From positions 1 through 64,000 of the forward strand of contig QHXQ01000022.1 of the NCBI GenBank assembly GCA_003223935.1: a stretch of 64,000 nt of DNA. The letters are read 5' to 3'. Below the pieces are notes generated by a model that was not told the origin of the DNA, did no database searches, and saw only the letters and a program-made list of their open reading frames with translations. Origin of the DNA: Acidobacteriota bacterium. GTDB lineage: Bacteria > Acidobacteriota > Blastocatellia > Pyrinomonadales > Pyrinomonadaceae. Of the stretch, positions 37,105 through 47,500 are shown one piece after another. Positions within the stretch are counted from its first letter, which is position 1. Each line of letters begins with the position of its first letter. The translations under genes were made by a program, and so were the position numbers.

Positions 37105-37539
37105 ATGTTCAGCCAAAGAGAGCAGCAAACGACCGATGAGCAACTCGACCGCGTCGGGCAGGCGCTCGTGCGCGCGTGCGTGAACGATGAAGCCGTCGAA
37201 CAAACCGCCAACGCGCCGTTTCTCTACACACGCTTGCGCGCGCGCATCCGTGCGGAGCAAGCACGACGCGCAGAGACGGGCGAAGGCTGGCTCGCGCTGT
37301 TGACTATCTCACGCCGCGCTGTGCCCGTGCTGACAGTTGTGACGGCGCTCGTCTTTGCGTTGATGCTCTGGCTCGCAAGCGGTGCCAGCGCGACTACGTC
37401 GAACAGCTTCAATGATGAAGCTTTCTTCGATGCGCGCGAAACGGGCGTTGAGCAGACCGTGCTCGCCGGCTCGAACAATCTGTCGCGCGATGATGTGCTC
37501 AATATCGTCGTCGAACGTGAAGGGCAGGGCGGACGTTAA
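37105..37539 (+). CDS. Small single-pass membrane protein, possible anti-sigma factor
   Basis: A 144-residue protein not assigned to a family. Residues 1-75 are charged and helical (DEQLDRVGQALVRACVNDEA, RLRARIRAEQARRAET), one transmembrane helix follows (VPVLTVVTALVFALMLWLASG), and about 50 residues end outside (ETGVEQTVLAGSNNLSRDDV). There is no zinc-finger motif. Its place directly after an ECF sigma gene and before a Spy-like periplasmic protein, and the cytosolic-helical/TM layout, suggest an anti-sigma role; this is inference from position. It adjoins the next gene with no gap (stop TAA at 37537-37539). Confidence 0.75.
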   Translation: MFSQREQQTTDEQLDRVGQALVRACVNDEAVEQTANAPFLYTRLRARIRAEQARRAETGEGWLALLTISRRAVPVLTVVTALVFALMLWLASGASATTSNSFNDEAFFDARETGVEQTVLAGSNNLSRDDVLNIVVEREGQGGR

Positions 37540-37947
37540 ATGGTTATGACGAGTCGCACGCGGCTTAAAATCTGGTTGGTGCTCGCGCTCGTGTTCATCT
37601 TGGGCAGCGCGACCGGCGCGGCGCTCGACGTGCTCTATCACGCACGCGCCGGCGCGCGTTCGGCAGATGCGCGCGGGCACGACGTGCAAGCGCACTTCGA
37701 CGTCATGCGGCGCGATCTGAATTTGACCGACGAACAGGCGACCGCGATCCGCGCGATCCTCGACGAGACGCGTGAAGAGTATCGCGCTTTGCGCACGGAG
37801 TTGCGCCCGCGTTTTGAGGAGCCGCGCCTGAAGGCGCGCGCGCGCATCCGGGCGCTCTTGACGCCGGTGCAGCAACAGAAGTTCGACGCGATGAGCGCGC
37901 AGCAAGACAGCAAACGCGAAGAAGAAGAGCAACGTCGCCCGCATTGA
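37540..37947 (+). CDS. Spy/CpxP-like periplasmic protein
   Basis: A 135-residue protein. An N-terminal hydrophobic segment (KIWLVLALVFILGSATGAAL) is a membrane anchor or signal peptide, followed by a helical domain with LNLTDEQATAIRAILDETRE and ARARIRALLTPVQQQKFDAM. These are the two paired LTxxQ-type motifs of the Spy/CpxP/heavy-metal-sensor fold. Such proteins are periplasmic chaperones or stress sensors. The highly charged C-terminus ends EEEEQRRPH. Its place after a sigma factor and a small membrane protein fits an envelope-stress module, by analogy with Cpx systems. Start ATG 37540, or 37546 two codons later. Confidence 0.82.
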   Translation: MVMTSRTRLKIWLVLALVFILGSATGAALDVLYHARAGARSADARGHDVQAHFDVMRRDLNLTDEQATAIRAILDETREEYRALRTELRPRFEEPRLKARARIRALLTPVQQQKFDAMSAQQDSKREEEEQRRPH

Positions 37948-38073
37948 CGTTTTGCCTCGTTTCGTTCGAGTCAAACCGTAGAACTTGGCGCGCGGCAAAA
38001 TTTTTGCAACGAAATCTATCGCTCCGCTCAATACATAAGGGAGCATTCTGTTCGATACTGGCAGAGAGGAAGT

Positions 38074-39366
38074 ATGAAAAAGTTTCTGGCTATCTTCATA
38101 TTATGCGCTGGCCTGTTAGTGAACGTCGTGCATGCGCAACAGCCAGCCACGACCACCGCAGCGCCCGCAGGTCAAGCGAGCACGTCCATCTCGCCCAACC
38201 GTGTGGCCGGCGAAGTGACTGCGCTCGATGCCATCGGGCACACCATCACGATCAAGACCGACGGCAGCGGCGCGCTCGTTTCCGTGCAACTCAACGACGC
38301 GACTAAATACTATCGCGCCAAGCCCGAAGCGCTCGCGCACGCAGACAAACTGACGCCGGCCGATCTATTGCCGATCACGCCGGGCGACATACAGATCGGT
38401 GACCGGCTCGTCGCGCTCGGCAAAGTGGCAGACGATCAGAAGTCTGTGCCCGCGCGCGTCGTCATCATGATGACGAAGGCGGATCACGCCGCGAAGCAAG
38501 AGCATGACCGCGAAGAGTGGCGGCAGCGCGGCGTCCTCGGCGTCGTCACGGCGCTCAACCCTGCGACCCGTGAGATCACGGTCAACGTGCGCGGGCGCGA
38601 GGGCGCACATCCAGTCGTCGTTGCGGCGACAGAGACGACGAAGTTTCGGCGCTACGCGCCCGACTCCGTGAAGTTTAGCGATGCCAAGCCGAGTTCGTTG
38701 ACCGAGTTGAAAGTTGGCGATCAACTGCGCGCGCTTGGTGAGCGCAGCGCCGACGGTGCGCGCTTCACGCCCGAAGAGATCGTTTCAGGTTCGTTCCGCA
38801 CGCTGCTCGGCACCGTGACGGCTGTTGACGCGGCCCACAATCAGATCACGATCAAAGACAATCAGACCAAGCAACCGCTCACCGTTCTCATCAGTCAGGA
38901 CTCGTCTCTGCGCCGCCTGCCGGAGCAGATGGCGCAGATGATGGCGATGCGCGGACAGGGCGGCGCGGGCGGCCCTGGCATGTTCGGCGGCGGACGACCC
39001 GGCGGCCCAGGCGGTCAGCCGCCTGCGAATGGTCAACCTCCGACGGGCGGCCCGCCGCAGCAAACTGGCGAGCAGGGCGGCATGGGCGCGCGACGCATGG
39101 GCGGTGGCGGCGGCTTCGACATGCAGGCGATGCTTGAACGTCTGCCCCCGACGACCGTCGCCGAGTTGAAGCCGGGCGATGTGATCATCGTGTCGAGCAC
39201 GACGGGCGCAGACCCGACGCGCTTGACGGCGATCAACGTGATCGCTGGCGCGGACGCACTGCTCGCCATGATGCAGACACGCCCACAACAGACGGGGCCT
39301 GCCGGAGCAAATCTCGGCAGCACAGGCTTGCCGGCCGGCCTCGATTTCGGCATCGGCTTGCCCTAA
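38074..39366 (+). CDS. Secreted DUF5666-like repeat protein with Gly/Pro-rich insert
   Basis: A 430-residue exported protein. A signal peptide (KKFLAIFILCAGLLVNVVHA) is followed by three related beta-domains resembling DUF5666: VAGEVTALDAIGHTITIKTD, LGVVTALNPATREITVNVRG, LGTVTAVDAAHNQITIKDN. Each ends with a GDQLRALGE- or GDRLVALGK-like turn. A Gly/Pro/Gln-rich low-complexity segment (about 293-350) splits the last repeat from LPPTTVAELKPGDVIIVSST. Location is periplasm or cell surface; function is unknown. It ends with a terminator at 39375-39438 and precedes a large outer-membrane protein that also carries a Gly-rich insert. Confidence 0.82.
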   Translation: MKKFLAIFILCAGLLVNVVHAQQPATTTAAPAGQASTSISPNRVAGEVTALDAIGHTITIKTDGSGALVSVQLNDATKYYRAKPEALAHADKLTPADLLPITPGDIQIGDRLVALGKVADDQKSVPARVVIMMTKADHAAKQEHDREEWRQRGVLGVVTALNPATREITVNVRGREGAHPVVVAATETTKFRRYAPDSVKFSDAKPSSLTELKVGDQLRALGERSADGARFTPEEIVSGSFRTLLGTVTAVDAAHNQITIKDNQTKQPLTVLISQDSSLRRLPEQMAQMMAMRGQGGAGGPGMFGGGRPGGPGGQPPANGQPPTGGPPQQTGEQGGMGARRMGGGGGFDMQAMLERLPPTTVAELKPGDVIIVSSTTGADPTRLTAINVIAGADALLAMMQTRPQQTGPAGANLGSTGLPAGLDFGIGLP

Positions 39367-39374
39367 TGAATTGC

Positions 39375-39438
39375 GGGGCGCGAGCGAATTTGAAATCTCA
39401 AATGTCAGATTTCAAGTTGCCTCGCGCCCCTTTAGTTT
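39375..39438 (+). terminator. Long hairpin terminator
   Basis: An outer stem GGGGCGCGAG (39375-39384) pairs with CTCGCGCCCC (39421-39430) and is followed by TTTAGTTTT. The inner arms TGAAATCT and AGATTTCA form a second stem. It follows the stop of the DUF5666-like gene by 8 bp. Confidence 0.85.
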
Positions 39439-39514
39439 TACGCAACCGGGCACGAAGTGAGTTGAAGTAACCATAGGCATAAAGTTAACGTAAGAGGGAA
39501 GCTCTGCAAAAACT

Positions 39515-42500
39515 ATGCATACATATTCAGCAATCATCAAACGCTCTTTGAGCTTCGCGCTCGTGTTGTGCTTGAGTCTGACGGTTTTCGCACAACAACA
39601 GCCCGGCTCTTTGCGCGGGCAGATCGCGGACGAGTTCGGCGGTCTGATCGTTGGCGCAACCGTCACGCTCATTGACGCGACGGGCGCGCAGAAGACCGCG
39701 CAGACGGATAATCAAGGCGTCTATGTCTTCAACAATCTCGCGCCGGGCAAGTACGCTGTAAACGCAACGGCGGCCGGTTTCGCCGTCTATGATAACTCGG
39801 ACGTTGAGATCACGGCGGGCAAGCGGCAATCGCTCGACATCAAGTTGAGCGTGGCGCTTGAAAAGCAGGAGGTGACGGTCGCCAGCGAAGCGCCCGTGAG
39901 CACCGAAGCGGAAAATAACGCGAGTTCACTCGTCATCAAAGGCACAGACCTCGATGCGCTGCCCGACGATCCAGACGATCTGGCCGCCGCCTTGCAAGCG
40001 CTCGCCGGCCCAGCCGCCGGCCCCAACGGCGGGCAAATCTTCATTGACGGTTTCACCGGCGGGCGCATCCCGCCGAAAGAGTCGATCCGCGAGATTCGCA
40101 TCAATCAAAATCCGTTCTCGGCCGAATATGATCGACTCGGCTTCGGGCGCATAGAGATTCTGACCAAGCCGGGCACGGACAAGATGCGCGGGCAGGCGTC
40201 TTTTAGTTTCACGGACGAGAGTTTCAATTCGCGCAACCCTTACGCGCCGACACGCGCGCCCTATCAAGCGCGCAACTTCGGCGGCAACCTCTCCGGCCCG
40301 CTGGCCAAAAAGAAGGCTTCATTCTTCCTCGACTTCGAGCGGCGCAACTCGGACGACAACTCGATCATCAACGCAGCTTTCATCAACCCGACGACCTTCA
40401 CGGACACGCGCATCAATCGCACGATCCTTGTGCCGCGTCGCCACATCGAGTTCAGCCCGCGCCTCGATTATCAGTTGAACGCGAAGAACACAATCGTCGC
40501 GCGCTACACCTTTGAGCGGAATCAGCAGAACAATCTCGGCACGAGCGAGTTACAACTTGACGTCGATCCGTTCTTCGGCATCAATCGCACATATAATTCG
40601 ACTGACACAGAGCATGCGTTCCAAGCGACGGAGACGGCGATCATCTCGCCGACCGTCATCAACGAGACGCGCTTCCGCTTCGAGCACAACCCGCGCTCCT
40701 CAGGCGGCGACATCTCCGTGCCGGTCGTCAACGTCGCGGGCGCGTTCGTCGGCGGCGGTTCAAACGCGGGGCCGGCGCGCAACACGACGAACCGTTTCGA
40801 GTTGCAAAACTACACTTCGTTCACGCACGGGCCGCACTCGATGAAAGCGGGCTTGCGCGTGCGCAGCGTGAGCATTTCGGATTCCACGCAACAGAATTTC
40901 AACGGCACATATATCTTCGCCGGTCTCCAGCCCGTGCTCTCGCCGGTGGATGGATCGGTCGTCGTGCCAGCGATCACTTCGCTCGATCAATATCGCTTCT
41001 TCCGCGAGGGCGTGGCCGGTTTTCTGCCTTCGCAGTTGAGCATCGCGGGCGGCAACCCGTTGGCGACGGTCAAGCAGACGGACTACGGCGCGTTCATCCA
41101 AGACGACTGGCGCGCGCGCCCGAATCTCACTTTGAGCGCGGGGTTGCGCTACGAGAATCAGACGAACATTCACAGCGATCTCAACTTCGCGCCGCGCCTG
41201 TCCTTCGCTTGGTCGCCGGGCAGCACGGGCCGGCAACCGAAGACCGTGCTGCGCGGCGGCTTCGGTGTCTTTTATGATCGGGCCAACGAAAGTCTGACCT
41301 TGCAGGCCAATCGCTTCAACGGCACGAATCAACGGCAGTTCATCATCGGCGCGCCTGCGCCCGGCGACAACTCAACGGACGCGCAACAACGGCGCGCGAT
41401 CCTCGCGCAGTTCCCGCGCATACCGGACATCTCGGTCTTGAGCGCGTTCGCCATCCCGCAGTCCGTGCGCCGCGTCGATCCAAACTTGGAAGCGCCTTAC
41501 ACGATCCAATCAGTCTTCAGCGTCGAGCATCTCTTGCCCTACAAGATCACTGCGACCATCAACTACATCAACACGCGCTCGCTCCACATGCTGCGTTCGC
41601 GCAACATCAACGCGCCCTTAAACGGCGTGCGCCCGTTGGGCGATGCGGCGGGCAACATCTTCGAGTACGAGTCGAACGGCCGGCTCAACCAGAATCAGAT
41701 CGTCTTCAGCGCGAACACGCGCTTCAATCCGAAGTTCACGCTGTTTTCAAACTACACGCTCAGTTGGACGAACAGCGACACGGACGGCGCGTTCACGTTC
41801 CCCGCAAACAACTACGATCTCAGCCAAGAGTACGGGCGCGCTTCGATTGACGTGCGCCATCGCTTCTTCTTCGGCGGTTCGTTCACGCTGCCTTGGTGGG
41901 ACTTGCGTCTGAACCCACTCGTCATCGCCACTTCGGGCCGGCCTTTCAACATCACGACTGGCTTCGACAACAACGGCGACACGCAGTTTCTTGATCGCCC
42001 GGCCTTTGCGACCGCGACGACCAATCCGGCCTTCTTGAAGACGACGCAGTTCGGCAACTTCGATCTGCGCCCCGCGCCGGGCACGCCCCTGATCCCGCGC
42101 GACTTCGGTCAGTACCCCGGCATCTTCACCGTCAACCTGCGGATCAACAAGACGTTCAGTTTTGGCGCAGTACGCGGCAGCCAAGCGGCCGCGAACAACC
42201 AACAGGGCGGCGGGCAGACTGCCAACAGCAATGGCGGCACTGGCGGTCGTGGCGGTCGTGGTGGCGGCGGTGGTGGACGGGGCGGTGCTGGCGGTGGTCA
42301 GGGCGGCCCGTTTGGCGCGGGCGGCATCTTCAACGGCGGTGGTGGCGGCCCGCGCGGTGGCGGCGGTGGTGGTGGTGGCGGCGCTGCCGGCCTCTTCGGC
42401 GGCGGTGGGCGCAACGATAAACGCTACAGCCTGACGCTGAGCCTCAACTTCAATAACCTACTCAACCACACGAACCCCGGCGTCATCGTCGGCAACCTGA

Positions 42501-42610
42501 GTTCGCCGCAGTTCGGACAGACGATCTCTTCGGGCGGCTTCTTCGGCGGCGGCGGTGGTCGTTGCCCCGACAATCGTTGCGTCGAGGCGCAGGTTCGCTT
42601 CAACTTCTAA
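39515..42610 (+). CDS. Oar-like TonB-dependent-receptor-type outer-membrane protein with Gly-rich loop
   Basis: A 1031-residue outer-membrane protein. After a signal peptide (SLSFALVLCLSLTVFAQQQ) comes a carboxypeptidase-regulatory-like domain (about 28-115; LRGQIADEFGGLIVGATVTL), a plug-like domain (about 120-230; IRINQNPFSAEYDRLGFGRI) and a large beta-barrel ending VEAQVRFNF with a terminal Phe. Segments such as YGAFIQDDWRARPNLTLSAG are typical of the family. Near the C-terminus (about 890-965) lies a stretch of nearly pure Gly/Arg/Ala (for example GGRGGRGGGGGG), presumably an extracellular loop. The substrate is unknown. A second family member lies at 48777-52085. Confidence 0.93.
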   Translation: MHTYSAIIKRSLSFALVLCLSLTVFAQQQPGSLRGQIADEFGGLIVGATVTLIDATGAQKTAQTDNQGVYVFNNLAPGKYAVNATAAGFAVYDNSDVEITAGKRQSLDIKLSVALEKQEVTVASEAPVSTEAENNASSLVIKGTDLDALPDDPDDLAAALQALAGPAAGPNGGQIFIDGFTGGRIPPKESIREIRINQNPFSAEYDRLGFGRIEILTKPGTDKMRGQASFSFTDESFNSRNPYAPTRAPYQARNFGGNLSGPLAKKKASFFLDFERRNSDDNSIINAAFINPTTFTDTRINRTILVPRRHIEFSPRLDYQLNAKNTIVARYTFERNQQNNLGTSELQLDVDPFFGINRTYNSTDTEHAFQATETAIISPTVINETRFRFEHNPRSSGGDISVPVVNVAGAFVGGGSNAGPARNTTNRFELQNYTSFTHGPHSMKAGLRVRSVSISDSTQQNFNGTYIFAGLQPVLSPVDGSVVVPAITSLDQYRFFREGVAGFLPSQLSIAGGNPLATVKQTDYGAFIQDDWRARPNLTLSAGLRYENQTNIHSDLNFAPRLSFAWSPGSTGRQPKTVLRGGFGVFYDRANESLTLQANRFNGTNQRQFIIGAPAPGDNSTDAQQRRAILAQFPRIPDISVLSAFAIPQSVRRVDPNLEAPYTIQSVFSVEHLLPYKITATINYINTRSLHMLRSRNINAPLNGVRPLGDAAGNIFEYESNGRLNQNQIVFSANTRFNPKFTLFSNYTLSWTNSDTDGAFTFPANNYDLSQEYGRASIDVRHRFFFGGSFTLPWWDLRLNPLVIATSGRPFNITTGFDNNGDTQFLDRPAFATATTNPAFLKTTQFGNFDLRPAPGTPLIPRDFGQYPGIFTVNLRINKTFSFGAVRGSQAAANNQQGGGQTANSNGGTGGRGGRGGGGGGRGGAGGGQGGPFGAGGIFNGGGGGPRGGGGGGGGGAAGLFGGGGRNDKRYSLTLSLNFNNLLNHTNPGVIVGNLSSPQFGQTISSGGFFGGGGGRCPDNRCVEAQVRFNF

Positions 42611-42778
42611 CGAGCAGAGGTTCAAGCGAAACTTACTGACGGCTTTCCTCGTTAACACTGCTTGACGACTTTGCGTCTTTACGTGAGACAATTCTCGCGC
42701 GCGAGGCGCAAAGTCGTCGAGTTAGTGAGTCGGACAGTTCCGACCCGACCTGCCCCGTCAAACCCGAAGGAGTAAGTA

Positions 42779-43558
42779 ATGAAAATCTTAACCCCCACAT
42801 ACACGCGCGTCCTGCTCGTGTTCTTGCTCGCCGCCACCGCGGCGCACGCGCAACAGGCGCAGACGAAAGCACCGGACAAACCAGCCGCCGCTTCTTCCGC
42901 CAAGGCGACCGCATCGCCTGCGCCCGTCATTACGGCTGAGAGTACGCCGCTTGAACTCGCGCGCGCAGCTTTTCAAGCGCAGGGCGGCGAGAAGTTTCGC
43001 CAACTGAAAAACATGGTGCTCATCGGCGCGGTGGACATGTACTCGCCCGGCTCGACGCAATCGCTCACGGGCAAATTCGGTCTCATCTTCGCGGGCGAGC
43101 GCATGCGCATGAACATTCAAACGCCGCTCTTTCAACTTGAGGGCATCTTCGACGGCGAGCGCAGTTACGTCTCTATGCCGCGCGTCACGCTACCGCCGAT
43201 GAATAAATACGGCTTGCCCACCCTTGCCAAGTTCGATCAAACGGGCTACACCGTCACGGCTCTGCCCGACAAGAAGAAGCAGCGCGCCTTCCGTATCACT
43301 GACATAGATGGCCATGCGACCGATTTTTATATTGACGCGACAACCGCTCGGCTCGTCCGCTTCGAGGTCACGTTCAATGATCTACTCTTCAGCGTCGAGA
43401 ACACGAAGGTGCAAGAGTTCGAGGGCGTGCTCGTGCCGGTCAACTCCACTTGGCGGATCGATCTGCCGACCGGCCCCGCCTACGCCGAGTTCCACGCCAA
43501 AGAGATCAAGGTCAATCAAACCCTACCCGCCGACGCCTTCGCCATTCCCGGTCAATAA
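42779..43558 (+). CDS. Secreted LolA-like-fold protein of unknown function
   Basis: A 259-residue exported protein. A signal peptide (VLLVFLLAATAAHAQQ) and an Ala/Lys/Pro spacer (20-55) are followed by a beta-rich domain starting LARAAFQAQGGEKFRQLKNM, with FGLIFAGERMRMNIQTPLF, LPDKKKQRAFRITDIDGHAT and VNSTWRIDLPTGPAYAEFHA. The pattern matches outer-membrane-lipoprotein-sorting/LolA-like proteins that cradle lipids, but specific residues cannot be assigned. A clean GGAG ribosome-binding site precedes ATG 42779. It follows an Oar-like receptor by 168 bp and is followed by a hairpin and rsmI. Confidence 0.78.
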   Translation: MKILTPTYTRVLLVFLLAATAAHAQQAQTKAPDKPAAASSAKATASPAPVITAESTPLELARAAFQAQGGEKFRQLKNMVLIGAVDMYSPGSTQSLTGKFGLIFAGERMRMNIQTPLFQLEGIFDGERSYVSMPRVTLPPMNKYGLPTLAKFDQTGYTVTALPDKKKQRAFRITDIDGHATDFYIDATTARLVRFEVTFNDLLFSVENTKVQEFEGVLVPVNSTWRIDLPTGPAYAEFHAKEIKVNQTLPADAFAIPGQ

Positions 43559-43560
43559 GA

Positions 43561-43659
43561 AGGCAAAAGGCAAAGGGCAATAAAAGACCGTAGTCAGAGC
43601 GCGTTCTGCTTTGCGCTCCGGTTGCGGTCTTTAACTTTTGCCTTTGGCCTTTTGCCTTT
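43561..43659. repeat. Intergenic 7-mer hairpin, GCAAAAG/CTTTTGC word
   Basis: The left arm AGGCAAAAGGCAAAGGGCAA and onward, and the right arm ACTTTTGCCTTTGGCCTTTT and onward, are complementary. An inner stem with AAAGACCG / CGGTCTTT and GAGCGC / GCGCTC extends it. It starts 2 nt after the previous stop and ends 11 nt before the ATG of rsmI. Confidence 0.92.
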
Positions 43660-43670
43660 ACCATAACGGT

Positions 43671-44543
43671 ATGTCAGACGCCGCAACGCCGGGCACGCTT
43701 TATCTCGTCGCCACGCCCATCGGTAATCTCGAAGACATCACAGCGCGCGCCTTGCGCGTGCTCAGCGAAGTTGACTTGATCGCCTGCGAAGACACGCGCC
43801 ACACGCGCAAACTCCTGACGCACTTCCGTATTCAAACCAAAACGATCAGCTATCACGAACACAACGAACGCGAGCGCGCGACGAAACTCTGCGCGCTCAT
43901 CGCTTCAGGCACGAACATCGCCCTCGTCTCCGACGCGGGCACGCCCGCCATCAGCGATCCCGGTTATCGCCTCGTGCGCGCCGCCATCGAGCACAACATC
44001 CGCGTCGTCCCCGTGCCCGGCCCCACCGCTTTCGTCGCGGCGCTCATCGCTTCGGGTCTCCCGACCGACGAATTCTTCTTCGGCGGCTTCCTCCCTTCAC
44101 GCACATCAGCGCGCCGTGCACGACTCGCCATCTTGCGCACGCTCCCTGTCACGCTCATCTTCTACGAGGCCCCGCACCGCATCGCTCAGACGCTCACAGA
44201 TGCACGCGAAATCTTGGGCGAGCGCGAGGCGTGCGTCACACGCGAACTAACCAAACTCCACGAAGAGATCGCGCGCGGTCGGTTGAGCGATCTCGCTGCG
44301 CACTTTGGCAACGAACAATCCGCACGCGGCGAGATGGTGCTCGTTATTGATCGGCGCGTCATCGCAGACGACACTACAGCGCACGAGCCGACGCCGAGCA
44401 TCGCCACACTCGTCGCCGCACTTGAAGCCGAAGGACTCGACTCGCGCGCCGCCTTAAAACGCGCCGCCCGCGCGGTAGGCTTAACTCGCGCCGAAGCCTA
44501 CCGCCGCCTCGTCGCCGAACGCGCGCAAGCACGGAATGAATAA
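43671..44543 (+). CDS. rsmI: 16S rRNA (cytidine-1402-2'-O)-methyltransferase
   Basis: A 290-residue tetrapyrrole-methylase-fold enzyme that methylates the ribose of C1402 in 16S rRNA using S-adenosylmethionine. Family motifs are all present: GTLYLVATPIGNLEDITARA, DLIACEDTRHTRKLL, LVSDAGTPAISDPGYRLV, VPVPGPTAFVAALIASGLPT, FGGFLP and LIFYEAPHRI. The C-terminal extension contains LDSRAALKRAARAVGLTRAE, a small helix-turn-helix-like end found in the family. ATG 43671 is the start that matches the family N-terminus; an upstream in-frame extension would lie in the hairpin. The gene stands alone and converges on the Nfn-like gene. Confidence 0.97.
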   Translation: MSDAATPGTLYLVATPIGNLEDITARALRVLSEVDLIACEDTRHTRKLLTHFRIQTKTISYHEHNERERATKLCALIASGTNIALVSDAGTPAISDPGYRLVRAAIEHNIRVVPVPGPTAFVAALIASGLPTDEFFFGGFLPSRTSARRARLAILRTLPVTLIFYEAPHRIAQTLTDAREILGEREACVTRELTKLHEEIARGRLSDLAAHFGNEQSARGEMVLVIDRRVIADDTTAHEPTPSIATLVAALEAEGLDSRAALKRAARAVGLTRAEAYRRLVAERAQARNE

Positions 44544-44591
44544 TGTGTGTGGTTCAGTTCTGCCGGTTGGGACGATTAGAGACAGACGTTA

Positions 44592-47500
44592 CTAATGCAT
44601 CTCTGTCTCTGCCGCTCTGAATAATTTATCGAGCCACAGATTCGCCAACTTCTCCTGCACAGTGTTGGCGCGCAGACGCGCGTTGAGGTTTTGGAAGTCC
44701 ACTTCGTCGAGCAGTTGATCTTGATTGAAGCAGGAGAAGACGAACGACTCCGCGCCGGTCTCAGGATTGACGTGGCGTTGGAGGCACTGCGCGCAGACCT
44801 CTTTCATCATGCACTGCATCGGGCTGTTGATTGAGCCGACGCCGACATGCGCGGGGTTCAAGTGCGGCGCGAGCACTTCATGGCGCGCTTGCTTCACCGC
44901 CGCCATCATGCGATCCGAGCCGATGGCGATGATGCGCTCAACTGTGCGCAGGTCGAACATCGGCGCGCCGAATTGGCCGTCGGCGTAAGCTTTGATCGCT
45001 TGCACGATGTTGCCGCGAAAGTGCATGTCTTGCGGCCGGCGCGGTGCAATCGCCGCGCCGGTGTCGGTTGACCAGATGACTTGATCGGTGGCGGCTTCGA
45101 TCTCTTCGCGCTTGAAGAGGTCTTCACCTTTTTTATAACCGGCGAAATAGATGACGCGACAGTGTGCTTCGCGCAGCGCCTTCGCAATCGAGAAGAGGAC
45201 TGCGTTGCCAAGTCCACCGCCAGCGAGCAGCACAGTTTCATTCGTCGGAATCTCGGTCGGCGTCCCGGTCGGCCCCATCACGACGACCTGTTGACCGGGT
45301 TTGAGCGTCGCACACAGGCGCGACGACGCGCCCATCTCCAAAACGATCAGACTGAGCAAGCCCTCAGCTTTATCCACCCACGCGCCGGTCAGTGCCAAGC
45401 CTTCCATCATCAACTTCGTGTCGCTGACGACCTGCGCATCGGTCTCATAATTCTGCAAGCGATAGAATTGACCGGGATGAAACTTGCGCGCTTGCATCGG
45501 CGCACGCACGATGACCTCGACAATCGTCGGCGTCAGCCGATCAACACGCACGACGCGCGCCACGAGTTCATCGTCAAGATGTTCGATAAGACGCGCGAAC
45601 TGCGCGGCGTGTTCTGTCTGTTCTGTCTGCGCGCCACCGTTGGCAGCTTCAACGGCCGCGATCTCTTCACTGAAGAGCGCGGCGATCTGTTCGTAGCCGT
45701 GTCGCGCCGAAGCCATCGCTTTGACGACGTTGCCCGCGTAAGTAGGATGGTTATCGCCGTAGTAGGTGACGAAGCGGCCGTCTGATTCGTAAGACGTGAA
45801 AAAGGCGCGCTCGCCTTTCGCAGCGGGTGTGAGCCGCCACGCGCCGTCGGCTGTGCGCTCAAGTTTGTGCGGCGCGAAGAACTCGCGCCACTCGTCCAAA
45901 GCGAACGTGCCCGGTTGCTCGCGTTCGTAGATCGTGTTGGGACTCGTGCCCGCCGCAACGCAGACAGTGCGCGCGGGCAGGCGCACAAGTTCACCTGACG
46001 GTCGCCATTTCTTCGTCTCCGCGTCTTGGCACATGCGCTCGAAGATGAGCGCCGCGACCGCACCGCGTTCATCCGCGACCGCTTCGACCGGCGTCATGTT
46101 CTCGATGAAGTTGATCCCTTCTTCAAGCGACTTGACGACCTCTTCATGATTTAGACGATAAGCAGGCGCATCCTGCAAACGTTTGCGATAGACGATTGAA
46201 ACGCCGCCCCACGCGCGCACGAGCGGCACGAAGTCGGGCGGCTCACCCGCCGCACGCGCACGCACGCGCTCGTCTCTCACCGCGCGGCCGTGCGCGAGAA
46301 ACTCTTCATAGACAGCACGCTCTTCCGCATCGAAGCGCGCGAAGATTTCCGCCTCACCAAACTCTTTGACCAACTCCTCGTGGCGCGCGAGCAGTTTCTC
46401 GACCTGCACTGGATAATAAGCGAACAACTCAGTCGCGGTATCAATCGCGGTCAGTCCGCCGCCGATCACAACGGCGGGCAGACGCACTTGCAAGTTGGCG
46501 AGCGCGTCTCGTTTGAACGCACCGGTGAGTTGCAGGGCCATCAAGAAATCGGAAGCCTTGCGGATGCCGCGCAAGAGGTTATTGCGCATGTTGATGATGG
46601 TCGGTTTGCCCGCGCCGGTGGCGATGGCGATGTGATCAAAGCCGAGCGCCCAAGCGTCTTCAATCGTGAGCGTGCCGCCGAAGCGCGTGCCGCCGTAGAA
46701 GCGAAAGCGCTCGCGGCGCGCGAGCGTCAAGTGTATGAGCGTCAAGAAATTTTTATCCCAACGCACGGTGATGCCGTACTCGGAGACGCCGCCGAAGCCC
46801 GCGAGCACGCGTGTCTGCAAGGGCCCTTCGATCTCGCGCACGTCGCGGATCGCGCGCGGCACATGTCGGCCGCCATCGCCCGTCAATGTTCTATCGAGCG
46901 GTTCGATCTTCAAGCCGTCAATGCCGACCACGCCGAAACCTTCGTTCAAGAGATAGTGCGCGAGCGTGTAGCCTGCGGGGCCGAGGCCGACGACGAGGAC
47001 GTTGCGGCCGTTGTAGGGAAGCGCAAAGGGGCGTTTCGCGTTGAGCGGGTTCCAGCGTGTTAAGAGCGAATAGATTTCAAAGCCGTAAGGCAACTGCAAC
47101 ACGTCTGTCAGCACGCCTGTCTCGGCTTGCGGGATGTTGACCGGCTCTTGCTTCTGGAAGATACAAGACTTCATGCAGTCGTTGCAGATGCGATGACCTG
47201 TGCCGGGACACATCGGGTTGTCAATCACGACGAGCGCGAGCGCGGCGATCGAGTCGCCCCGTTTTTGCAACAGGTGCATCTCAGAAATCTTCTCGTCGAG
47301 CGGGCAGCCTTCGAGCGCGATGCCGAGCGGGTTGCGTTTGAACGCGCCCGTGTTCGACGCACCTTCGCGCAACCCCTTCGAGCAGGAATCCTTGTCGCGC
47401 TCGTGGCAGTAGAGGCAGTAATTAACTTCGTCGAGCACTTGGCGCGGCGTGGCGCGTGGGTCGGTCAGCGCGAAGCCGTCGCGCCGCCGCAAGTTTTGAT

